This document shows, piece after piece, positions 1-5,637 of a stretch of DNA of 5,910 nt. The notes beneath the pieces were generated by a model. It did no database searches. It worked only from the letters and a program-made list of their open reading frames with translations, and was not told the DNA's origin. The stretch spans positions 1 to 5,910 of the forward strand of contig CBCXVS010000385.1 in NCBI GenBank assembly GCA_965178525.1. Reading direction: 5' to 3'. How positions within the stretch are numbered: position 1 is the first letter of the stretch; each line of letters begins with the position of its first letter. The position numbers and the translations under genes were made by a program. Origin of the DNA: CBCXVS01 sp965178525. GTDB taxonomy: Bacteria; Tectomicrobia; Entotheonellia; Entotheonellales; Entotheonellaceae.

Positions 1-528
1 CCTGAGCACACGCACTATATTTTTCAAGTAGCGGACATTCAGGCGTCAGCTATCGAGCCCTTTGAGGAGGTGCAGGAACGCGCCACCGACGATCTTGAGC
101 AGCAAAAGAGTCAGGATCTTGCACGGCAGACGGCGGAGGATTGGGCGGCCAAAGTCCAGACTGGTGCCTCGCTGCAAGACCTTGCCGTCCCTCTGCAAGT
201 GCAGATCGTTGAGACGGGACTCTTCAAGCGGGACGACGCGGTGCCGCAGTACGGGCGCAGCGCGGCCTTCAGCCGTACGGCGTTTGATCTCGACGTGGGT
301 GATGCCGGAGCGGTGCATGAAGGCACGCGTCACGCCGTGGTCCAGGTGACCGAGCGCCAAGCCGCGGACATGCAGGGGTTTGAGACCGAAAAACAGTCCA
401 CACGGCAACAGGTGCTGACGCAGAAACAGCAGCAAGCTCGTATGGCATTCGACCGTTTTCTACAAGCGCAGTATCAGCAGTTGCGCCAGGAAGGAGAGAT
501 CGTGGTGAATCCGCAATACGTGTTTTAA
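1..528 (+). CDS. SurA/PpiD-type peptidyl-prolyl cis-trans isomerase, C-terminal part (5' end outside window)
   Basis: The frame is open from the first base and ends at TAA 526-528, giving the last 175 residues of a longer protein. Family pattern: a segment like the end of a parvulin domain (HYIFQVAD, fragment residues 5-12), then a charged helical linker (residues 20-60), then a second, degenerate parvulin-like segment (residues 70-118: ETGLFKRDDAVPQYG, then AFDLDVGDAGAV, then HAVVQVTERQAAD). A Gln-rich amphipathic C-terminal helix (residues 125-165) follows. This order is typical of PpiD/SurA-like periplasmic foldases, which are anchored by or exported through an N-terminal segment not visible here. 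They help fold outer-membrane and secreted proteins. The catalytic parvulin domain itself lies mostly upstream, so activity cannot be judged. An internal GTG at position 70 is not the true start because homologous sequence precedes it. Family call is confident; PpiD versus SurA versus another foldase is not resolved. Confidence 0.8.
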   Translation, partial: PEHTHYIFQVADIQASAIEPFEEVQERATDDLEQQKSQDLARQTAEDWAAKVQTGASLQDLAVPLQVQIVETGLFKRDDAVPQYGRSAAFSRTAFDLDVGDAGAVHEGTRHAVVQVTERQAADMQGFETEKQSTRQQVLTQKQQQARMAFDRFLQAQYQQLRQEGEIVVNPQYVF

Positions 529-531
529 GCT

Positions 532-557
532 GGCGTTCTCGGGCCACGCGAGACGCC
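532..557 (+). terminator. Stem-loop just after the isomerase gene, possible terminator or mRNA 3' end
   Basis: GGCG (532-535), one bulged T (536) and TCTCG (537-541) pair with CGAGA (549-553) and CGCC (554-557) around a 7-nt loop. The stem has 9 base pairs and begins 3 nt after the stop codon. No T-tract follows, so it is not a standard intrinsic terminator. It could support factor-dependent termination or protect the mRNA 3' end. A promoter follows within 30 nt, consistent with a transcription-unit boundary. Confidence 0.4.
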
Positions 558-584
558 GGGGAACGGCATGATCCCGGCCCGGGC

Positions 585-614
585 TTGAAAAACGCGCCAG
601 GGATTGATTAAGAT
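585..614 (+). promoter_or_regulatory. Candidate sigma70-type promoter for the CysO-like gene
   Basis: TTGAAA at 585-590 matches the -35 consensus at 5 of 6 bases. TAAGAT at 609-614 matches the -10 consensus at 4 of 6 bases. The spacer is 18 nt. The expected transcript start near 621 gives a leader of about 90 nt before the ATG at 712. It sits between a stem-loop ending the previous gene and the start of the next. Confidence 0.5.
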
Positions 615-657
615 GGTCGTTCACGCAAGCCCCGGAGCCCAAAGCGTTGACGTGCGT

Positions 658-670
658 CGCATGACATGCG
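658..670. promoter_or_regulatory. 13-bp dyad (6-1-6) in the leader of the CysO-like gene
   Basis: CGCATG (658-663) and CATGCG (665-670) are perfect inverted arms around a single A. The centre is 50 nt past the predicted -10 box and 42 nt before the start codon at 712. With a 1-nt centre it suits a dimeric DNA-binding protein better than a stable RNA hairpin. Six-base arms can arise by chance, so an operator role is only a suggestion. Confidence 0.25.
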
Positions 671-711
671 CTGAGTATGAGTATGACAAGAGCGGGAAAA
701 GGAGGAGAGCG

Positions 712-993
712 ATGGCTATCCTGGTTCGAATACCCACACCTTTACAAAGGCTTACGAAAAATCGAAGCGAGGTACAGGTCGAAGGCGAAACGGTGACCGA
801 GGTCATCGATCACCTGGAGCAGAGTTTTCCGGGCGTGCGGAAAAGCTTGTGCGATGATCAGGGCGGCATCCGGAAATTCGTCAATCTCTACCTTAATGAC
901 GAAGATATTCGCTTCATGGACGGGGAAAAAACAGGGGTGAATGACGGCGACGAATTGGCCATTATTCCGGCGATTGCCGGGGGTAAGGGTTAG
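712..993 (+). CDS. CysO-like MoaD/ThiS-family sulfur carrier (ubiquitin-like fold) with GGKG tail
   Basis: A 93-aa beta-grasp sulfur carrier. The block KFVNLYLNDEDIRF (residues 55-68), then DGDELAIIPAIAGG (residues 78-91), closely resembles the C-terminal half of M. tuberculosis CysO (FVNIYVNDEDVRF ... ILPAVAGG). CysO carries sulfur as a C-terminal thiocarboxylate for cysteine synthesis. MoaD and ThiS do the same for molybdopterin and thiazole; an E1-like enzyme activates them by adenylation. Here Gly90-Gly91 is followed by Lys92-Gly93, so the diglycine is not terminal and would probably need trimming first. The ATG at 712 is chosen because AGGAGG (700-705) lies 6 nt upstream. An in-frame TTG at 604 would overlap the promoter and has no family similarity. 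No cysM, moeB or JAMM-protease gene is visible. The M3-like gene starts 29 nt downstream, probably in the same transcript. Substrate pathway is inferred only. Confidence 0.85.
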   Translation: MAILVRIPTPLQRLTKNRSEVQVEGETVTEVIDHLEQSFPGVRKSLCDDQGGIRKFVNLYLNDEDIRFMDGEKTGVNDGDELAIIPAIAGGKG

Positions 994-1001
994 GGTAGCG
1001 G
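979..1001 (+). other. G-rich telomere-like stretch at the CysO-like/M3-like gene junction
   Basis: G-runs at 979-983 (5), 987-989 (3), 993-995 (3) and 1000-1001 (2) are separated by TAA, TTA and TAGC, followed by further GG pairs to 1013. The pattern could fold as a two-layer G-quadruplex in the RNA or on the + strand. A full three-layer one lacks a fourth GGG run. It covers the last codons of the carrier gene, including the extra Lys-Gly codons, and ends close to the ribosome-binding region of the next gene. Confidence 0.3.
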
Positions 1002-1022
1002 TTTTGGCGGTGGAACCTGTGT

Positions 1023-2513
1023 ATGGTCGCGGATAATCGGCTCGAACGATGGCTAGATGCCTGTGTATCGTACCATCGCGATATGGCGCTCGCCCACCTC
1101 GACGCGCCGCTTGGGGAAAGGCGTGACATTCGGCTGGCAGAGGTGATCGAGCGGGCGGCGGACGCCTGCTCGGCGGCTGAGCTGGCGGACTTGCAGCGTC
1201 TGATTGACGAGACCCCCGAAGCGCAGCGTGCCCCTTTGCAGCAGTTGCGGTCGTGGGGCCTGACGATGTATCTACACGGGGCTATCCTCCCGTATCGCCG
1301 TGCGATGCAGGCGCAACAGCGGAGCTTGACGTGTCGCGTGGATGATGAGCTGATTCCGGTTGTGACCAGCTTTGCCACCATGGCGGCCGAATCCCGACGC
1401 GACCGGCGTGCGGCTATTGAAACTGCAGTGACAGCCCAACTGGGCGCTCTGGAGGAACACTTTGAGGCGCAGGTCGAGGCCGTGCGCCATGCGGCGTCGC
1501 ATCTGGGTTACGACTCGCTCGACGGCTGGTGGAATGATGTGACGGGTGTCGATCTCGCGGCCCAGCAAGACGTGGTGACCGAGCTGTTGGAAGAAACCCA
1601 GGTCGCCTATCTCGATTTGTTGACCTGGGCGGTGCAACGGCGTCTGCGTATTCCGCTTGCCCAACTGCGGCGTCACGATGTGCTGGCGCTATTCACCATG
1701 CCTGACTATCAGAAGTATTATCAGCCCGGTTTTCTGATACCGAGCTTGCAGGCCTGTCTGCAGGATATGGGGATTGACCCCCGTGCCGATGGACGCCTAC
1801 TCTGGCGGGAACGGGAGGCGGCCTTTGGTCCGCCGGATGCCTTGGCAGTGCAGCTGCCCGATGAAATCGTATTGAGTTATACCCCAGTCAGCGGTCTTCA
1901 AGGCGCGCAAGCGTTCGCCGGCGCCTGTGGGCAGGCGTTGTTGTGGGCCTATACCTCTGCGGATTTGCCGCTCCTCAGCCGCGTGCTGGGCGATGCTGCC
2001 CTTGCTCTCGGAAATGCGCAGTGGGCAGCCGATTTGGTCGGTCATCCGCTCTGGCTGCGCCGTTATGCACGCCTGACGGTCGATAGTGACTATGCGTCAT
2101 GGCGGCGTTTGGATCGGCTGTATCGCTTCCGGCGTCAATTGGGGCGGTTTCTCTACACCCGTCATCTGTATACGAGTGAATCCTTAGGCGATGCGGCGGA
2201 AGCATATCGTGACATCATGATGGAGGCGTGTCAGGTCGACTATGCGTCCGCTTACTATCTGGCCGATTGGGACTGGCAGTATACCAGCCTCACCTTTTGG
2301 CGTGGCTGGAGCCTCACTTACGCCCTCTTGGATGGGCTCCAAGATCAATTTGCCCATGATTGGTTTCGGAATCCTGAATGCGGCCAATGGCTTCTGCAAT
2401 ACTGGTCCGAGGCGCTTGCCCACCCGGTTGACGATGTGCGCCAAAGGCTCCTCGGAGGCGCCTGGGAGGCCACGCATCTGAGCACAGCCCTATGCGGGGA
2501 ACATCTTGGCTAA
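1023..2513 (+). CDS. M3-family (oligoendopeptidase-like) metallopeptidase homologue lacking the HExxH zinc site
   Basis: A 496-aa, mostly helical, apparently soluble protein; no signal peptide or membrane segment is visible. Its layout follows a group of M3 peptidase-like proteins: helical N-terminal half; LRRHDVLALFTMPDY (residues 215-229); a Pro-Asp-Glu strand segment (residues 271-290); the active-site helix (residues 297-312); LGDAALALGNAQWA...HPLWLRRY (residues 322-348); and a C-terminal block with YYLADWDW (411-418) and DWFRNPECGQWL (446-457). Where active relatives carry HEAGHAL, this one has GACGQAL (residues 300-306), so both zinc-binding His and the catalytic Glu are absent. The third ligand Glu aligns near Leu329. 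It should therefore be catalytically dead. The start at 1023 has a weak GGTGGA at 1009-1014. It follows the sulfur-carrier gene by 29 nt, suggesting a shared transcript. Function is unknown; a peptide-binding or scaffold role is inference. The alignment is from memory, not computed. Confidence 0.7.
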   Translation: MVADNRLERWLDACVSYHRDMALAHLDAPLGERRDIRLAEVIERAADACSAAELADLQRLIDETPEAQRAPLQQLRSWGLTMYLHGAILPYRRAMQAQQRSLTCRVDDELIPVVTSFATMAAESRRDRRAAIETAVTAQLGALEEHFEAQVEAVRHAASHLGYDSLDGWWNDVTGVDLAAQQDVVTELLEETQVAYLDLLTWAVQRRLRIPLAQLRRHDVLALFTMPDYQKYYQPGFLIPSLQACLQDMGIDPRADGRLLWREREAAFGPPDALAVQLPDEIVLSYTPVSGLQGAQAFAGACGQALLWAYTSADLPLLSRVLGDAALALGNAQWAADLVGHPLWLRRYARLTVDSDYASWRRLDRLYRFRRQLGRFLYTRHLYTSESLGDAAEAYRDIMMEACQVDYASAYYLADWDWQYTSLTFWRGWSLTYALLDGLQDQFAHDWFRNPECGQWLLQYWSEALAHPVDDVRQRLLGGAWEATHLSTALCGEHLG

Positions 2514-2529
2514 AGTCGGCTGTTCTCTG

Positions 2530-2558
2530 GCGACACCGGTAGTTCCCCTGGGTACAAT
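2530..2558 (+). promoter_or_regulatory. Candidate sigma70-type promoter for the pilF-like/rodZ-like/aroE run
   Basis: GCGACA (2530-2535) matches the -35 consensus at 4 of 6 bases. TACAAT (2553-2558) matches the -10 consensus at 5 of 6 bases. The spacer is 17 nt, the optimal length. It begins 17 nt after the preceding stop codon and predicts a leader of roughly 115 nt before the ATG at 2681. Confidence 0.45.
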
Positions 2559-2616
2559 AGAAACATAGGATATTGAGCGCCCTGGTGTTGCGTTTCAGCG
2601 GCAAGGGCATGACAAA

Positions 2617-2635
2617 CGTGGCGTCACATGCCACG
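2617..2635 (+). promoter_or_regulatory. Leader hairpin or operator upstream of the TPR lipoprotein gene
   Basis: CGTGGC (2617-2622) and GCCACG (2630-2635) are perfect complementary arms around a 7-nt loop. The element sits in the predicted 5' leader, about 50 nt past the expected transcript start and 45 nt before the start codon. It could be an RNA stem or a dyad operator. No T-run follows, so it is unlikely to be an attenuator of the intrinsic type. Confidence 0.3.
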
Positions 2636-2680
2636 GAAGGCTGTGGAGAGGGCTCGTGAGGCCGGCAGGGGGACATAAGG

Positions 2681-3454
2681 ATGCGAAAAACGCCGTATTG
2701 GAGCCATCGTGTCGGGTTGCTTGTTCTCGTTGTATACCTCCTCTATGCCATGGTGGGCTGTGCACCCTCGGCACGCCCCGACCCGAGAGCAAATGAGCGC
2801 TATCGATTGGCGCAACAATATCTGGGCACGAAATCTTATCTCCTGGCCGAACAAGAGATTCGTGCAGCCCTCGACACCGCGCCATACAATCCGAGTTATG
2901 CTGAGCTTCTCGCGCTGATTTATCAAGCCCAAGGCCGATTCGGTCCGGCCGACGAAGCCTACCGGGTGGCCCTGAAACAAGATGATGTCTCGTCATCTGT
3001 CCGGGTCAATTACAGTACCCTCTTGCTCCTTCGGGACCGTGATGACGAAGCGATCGCCATGGCGCAACAAGCCCTGCAGGATGCACGGTATGGGAAGCCG
3101 GCCTTGGCCCATACGAATATCGGGTTAGGCTATCTCAAAAAGGGTGCGTTGCTCCGGGCCGAGGAGCATCTGCGGACCGCCTTGGAATACCAACCGACCT
3201 TGCCCGAGGCGCACCACAATCTCGGCTTGGTCTATGCACGCTCGGGTAAACGTGCGCAGGCGATTTTGTCGTTTCGTGAAGCGATCCGCACCCGTCCTGC
3301 CTATGCCGAAGCATATGCGAATCTTGGACGGATGCTGCTGCAAGATGGGCATTACCATGAGGCGCGCGATGCGTTGGAGCGTGTGATCGATCTAGCCCCA
3401 GACAGCGCCTTGGCCGTTGCTTCGCAGCGGCAGCTCAAACGTCTTATCCCCTGA
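2681..3454 (+). CDS. TPR lipoprotein, PilF/PilW-like type IV pilus biogenesis factor
   Basis: A 257-aa protein. Residues 10-26 form a lipoprotein signal peptide ending in MVG|C, with Cys27 as the lipidation site. The next residue is Ala, not Asp, which in the E. coli rule favours the outer membrane. The mature part is about six TPR repeats (roughly residues 38-71, 72-105, 106-139, 141-174, 175-208, 209-242) with typical small/aromatic positions such as AHTNIGLGYLKKG and AHHNLGLVYARSG. The third repeat carries the extra 'ALQDARYGKPAL' type turn seen in PilF/PilW. PilF-type lipoproteins help the PilQ secretin reach and multimerise in the outer membrane. The ATG at 2681 has AGGGGGA (2667-2673) 7 nt upstream. 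Adjacency to a rodZ-like gene and a pilC-like start about 2.2 kb downstream support a pilus or envelope role. A generic TPR lipoprotein remains possible. Confidence 0.75.
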   Translation: MRKTPYWSHRVGLLVLVVYLLYAMVGCAPSARPDPRANERYRLAQQYLGTKSYLLAEQEIRAALDTAPYNPSYAELLALIYQAQGRFGPADEAYRVALKQDDVSSSVRVNYSTLLLLRDRDDEAIAMAQQALQDARYGKPALAHTNIGLGYLKKGALLRAEEHLRTALEYQPTLPEAHHNLGLVYARSGKRAQAILSFREAIRTRPAYAEAYANLGRMLLQDGHYHEARDALERVIDLAPDSALAVASQRQLKRLIP

Positions 3455-3467
3455 GCAGGAGGGCAGC

Positions 3468-4385
3468 ATGGCGGCAATCTCCGACGCACTTGGTAGCTAT
3501 CTTCGTACCGAGCGTGAGCAGCAGGGTGTCGCCTTACACGACATGGCGGCGGCGACCAAAATCCAACTGAAATTTTTACAGGCGCTCGAAGAGGATGCCT
3601 ATGAGCAGCTTCCTACCGGGCCTTTTATTGTAGGCTTCCTCCGGACCTATGCTCAGCATCTTGACCTAGATGCTGACGACATCATGACGGCATACCACGC
3701 CCGCCGCCATATGCCGCCAAGGCAAGAGGAACCCCAGGGACCGAACCTACCCCGCAGGTTTTTGGATCACCGTCGGATGCGTGTCTACTTGGGGGCTGGG
3801 CTCCTCGGGCTTGGTTGTCTCGTGCTGCTGTTGGGGCGTAGCTCCAAAACGGCGCCGCAAGTGATGCTTGACACCGCGGCAGTGACCGCCACTTATCCCG
3901 GTGAGCCGGTGACGAGCGTGCCCGTACGTGCACCGCAGCCGCCGGCAGCGGCTGTTCCCTCATCCCCCTTCAATGTTCCAGTCGTTTTGCCCGCACAACC
4001 GGCCGATCCGGTCCCACCGGCCTCGACGCCGCCGCATATCCAGGAAGCGCACACGGCCGCCGAGGACGCATCGCAGGTCACCGCAGACGCCGCGGGCGCG
4101 CCAAAGCCTCCGGCAGCGGCACTAGCGGAAGAGACGCCGTTGGTCTTACAGGTCACCGCTTTGGCGGATACCTGGCTGGAGGTGCAGATCGACCGCGGTG
4201 TACGTCACAAGGTGCTATTGAAATCCGGCAGAAGCGCCCGCTGGGAAGCGGTGGAGCGTTTTGGGCTGACGGTCGGTAATATCCAGGGTACGTATGTCCT
4301 TTTGAATGGACAAGAGATTCCCCTACCTGCCGGGCGCGGCAATGTCTTACGTGATTTTTTGCTAACCGATCGGTTGTTGAACTGA
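3468..4385 (+). CDS. rodZ: RodZ-like cytoskeletal/cell-shape protein (HTH_25, one TM helix, DUF4115)
   Basis: A 305-aa protein with RodZ architecture. An N-terminal Cro/CI-type HTH (HTH_25) spans residues 6-75, including LGSYLRTEREQQGVAL, IQLKFLQALEEDAYEQLP and VGFLRTYAQHL. A basic stretch (RRFLDHRRMR, residues 96-105) precedes one membrane helix at about 106-123. A long Pro/Ala-rich periplasmic linker runs from about 140 to 222. A C-terminal DUF4115 domain (residues 226-300) contains DTWLEVQIDRG and GNIQGTYVLLNG. In RodZ the HTH contacts MreB filaments rather than DNA and couples them to the wall-elongation machinery across the inner membrane. The start at 3468 is fixed by AGGAGG (3457-3462) 5 nt upstream; an in-frame extension to 3417 would overlap the previous gene. 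The gap to the TPR gene is 13 nt, so they are probably co-transcribed. Confidence 0.88.
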   Translation: MAAISDALGSYLRTEREQQGVALHDMAAATKIQLKFLQALEEDAYEQLPTGPFIVGFLRTYAQHLDLDADDIMTAYHARRHMPPRQEEPQGPNLPRRFLDHRRMRVYLGAGLLGLGCLVLLLGRSSKTAPQVMLDTAAVTATYPGEPVTSVPVRAPQPPAAAVPSSPFNVPVVLPAQPADPVPPASTPPHIQEAHTAAEDASQVTADAAGAPKPPAAALAEETPLVLQVTALADTWLEVQIDRGVRHKVLLKSGRSARWEAVERFGLTVGNIQGTYVLLNGQEIPLPAGRGNVLRDFLLTDRLLN

Positions 4386-4413
4386 AATGATCGGGCATAA
4401 GGACGACACGGTT

Positions 4414-5286
4414 ATGGTACAGGCCAGTGAGTTCTCCTATCCCCTGTCGGGGGCGACGCGTTTGTATGGTATTCTGGGACATCCGGTGGCGCATTCCTTG
4501 TCACCGCTCATGCAGACGTTCGCTTTACAGCATCACGGGCTCGATAGTCTCTATGTGCCGTTTCCCGTCGCCCCGGACCGCTTGCCTCAAGCCTTGACCG
4601 GGGCTGTTGCCTTAGGCATTTGCGGCCTCAATGTGACCATTCCACACAAGGAGGCCATCCTGACGTTGCTGGACGAGGTGTCTCCGGAGGCACAGTTTGT
4701 CGGAGCGGTCAACACGGTGGACATTCGTGATGGACGCACGGTTGGATATAACACCGATGGCATTGGGTTTCTGCAACCCTTGCAGAGGCTCGGTATGACG
4801 TTTGGGCAGACCTCGGTGTGCGTGCTGGGGGCTGGCGGTGCCGCCCGGGCCATCACCATGGCGTTGTTACAGGTTGGCTGTCCAGTCTTGACCTTAGCCA
4901 ATCGTACCCTGGCGCGTGCCAAACAGCTGACGGCGGCGCTACGAGAGCGATTTCCGCAGGCGCAGACACAGTGTGTGCCCTTTGAGCAGGCCGCCCAGGC
5001 TGCTCATGAGAGTTCGCTCATTGTCAACGCTACGTCTGTCGGACTACACAACGACGGGCGTATCTTGCTGCCAGATGCCTCCTTGCATCCCGGGCAAGTC
5101 GTGTATGACATTGTCTATCGTCCTTTTCATACACCGCTCTTGCAAGCGGCCCAGCACCGTGGGGCGACGGTTGTTCCCGGGATTGAGATGCTGATTGGCC
5201 AGGGAGCCGAAGCCTTTCGTCTCTGGACGGAGCGGACGTTCCCGGTGCCGGAAATACGTCAATTGTTGCAGCCCTTTCTTATCTGA
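4414..5286 (+). CDS. aroE: Shikimate dehydrogenase (NADP-dependent)
   Basis: AroE reduces 3-dehydroshikimate to shikimate with NADPH in the cytoplasm, the fourth step of the shikimate pathway. From the 4414 start the protein is 290 aa, close to the usual 270-290. Substrate domain: YGILGHPVAHSLSP (18-31, with the Ser pair that binds the carboxylate), GLNVTIPHK (71-79, catalytic Lys79), GAVNTV (97-102) and GYNTDG (111-116, catalytic Asp115). Nucleotide domain: GAGGAAR (139-145) and NRT (163-165), whose Arg/Thr normally bind the NADP phosphate. The C-terminal MLIGQGAEAFRLWT completes the family pattern. ATG 4414 has AAGGA (4399-4403) 10 nt upstream. An in-frame ATG at 4387, only 1 nt after the rodZ-like stop and without a clear ribosome site, would add nine residues and remains possible through translational coupling. 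All key residues are present, so it should be active. Confidence 0.95.
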   Translation: MVQASEFSYPLSGATRLYGILGHPVAHSLSPLMQTFALQHHGLDSLYVPFPVAPDRLPQALTGAVALGICGLNVTIPHKEAILTLLDEVSPEAQFVGAVNTVDIRDGRTVGYNTDGIGFLQPLQRLGMTFGQTSVCVLGAGGAARAITMALLQVGCPVLTLANRTLARAKQLTAALRERFPQAQTQCVPFEQAAQAAHESSLIVNATSVGLHNDGRILLPDASLHPGQVVYDIVYRPFHTPLLQAAQHRGATVVPGIEMLIGQGAEAFRLWTERTFPVPEIRQLLQPFLI

Positions 5287-5363
5287 GGTGCGGGACGCCG
5301 GACGAGACGCGACCACATGTAACTCGGGTTGGCTTGGGGTGTGCATCCGGCTATTCGGCACAT

Positions 5364-5369
5364 TATAAT
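5364..5369 (+). promoter_or_regulatory. Perfect TATAAT -10 box downstream of aroE
   Basis: TATAAT matches the sigma70 -10 consensus at all six bases. The hexamer 17 nt upstream (GTGCAT, 5341-5346) is a poor -35, so any promoter would need an activator or other contacts. It would read toward the pilC-like gene with a leader of over 300 nt. Confidence 0.3.
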
Positions 5370-5436
5370 CCCCTGACAAGATTTCAGTATTCTGTGGGCA
5401 TGCCATACTCAAGTTTTTGATAGCGCCTTCCGATGA

Positions 5437-5452
5437 TGTGACCAAAATCACA
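5437..5452. promoter_or_regulatory. CRP/FNR-superfamily-type binding site, TGTGA-N6-TCACA
   Basis: TGTGA (5437-5441), six bases (CCAAAA) and TCACA (5448-5452) match the CRP/Vfr core consensus at all ten conserved positions. It lies in the only long gap of the window, about 75 bp past the TATAAT box and 242 bp before the pilC-like start. A global cAMP-responsive or related regulator acting on pilus genes is a reasonable inference, as Vfr and CRP do in other bacteria. No regulator gene is in the window. Confidence 0.5.
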
Positions 5453-5494
5453 GAACGTGCTAGCCGTGCCGCATCGGTCGTTCTAAGTCTCGCA

Positions 5495-5507
5495 ATTTCA
5501 ATGAAAT
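5495..5507. promoter_or_regulatory. 13-bp dyad ATTTCA-A-TGAAAT between the CRP-type site and the pilC-like gene
   Basis: Perfect 6-bp arms (5495-5500 and 5502-5507) flank one central A. The centre is 56.5 bp downstream of the centre of the CRP-type site. An AT-rich run (AAATAAAAAT, 5504-5513) overlaps it and could serve as a weak -10 region. Operator function is speculative. Confidence 0.25.
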
Positions 5508-5608
5508 AAAAATCGCTGTGACGATGGTTTGGGCTCGCTCCATCGGGGGTGTTGGACCCGCTATACCATAGTTCATATTCTGGGAGGCGGCCCTTTGCTT
5601 CGGTGATA

Positions 5609-5637
5609 GCCGGCGGAAAATGGGACTGGCGGCCGGC
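5609..5637 (+). promoter_or_regulatory. Hairpin in the leader of the pilC-like gene
   Basis: GCCGGC (5609-5614) and GCCGGC (5632-5637) can pair as a 6-bp all-G/C stem around 17 nt. It ends 56 nt before the chosen start. Each arm is itself a palindrome, so a direct-repeat reading is equally valid. Confidence 0.22.

Noticed and set aside
604..711. N-terminal extension of the CysO-like protein from TTG 604
   Set aside because: It starts inside the -10 region, has no ribosome site, adds residues absent from the family, and the ATG at 712 has an ideal AGGAGG.
1023..2513. Active zinc oligopeptidase annotation for the M3-like gene
   Set aside because: No HExxH occurs anywhere in the 496 residues, so a functional M3 peptidase call would mislead.
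3417..3467. N-terminal extension of the RodZ-like protein
   Set aside because: It overlaps the TPR lipoprotein gene; the HTH domain begins just after ATG 3468, which has AGGAGG at ideal spacing.
5044..5451. Minus-strand open frame of 135 codons antisense to the end of aroE
   Set aside because: About half lies antisense to conserved aroE codons; composition and lack of motifs fit a shadow frame.
5369..5509. Plus-strand open stretch of 46 codons in the aroE-pilC gap
   Set aside because: No ATG near its 5' end, no ribosome site and no recognisable similarity; it also runs through the CRP-type site.
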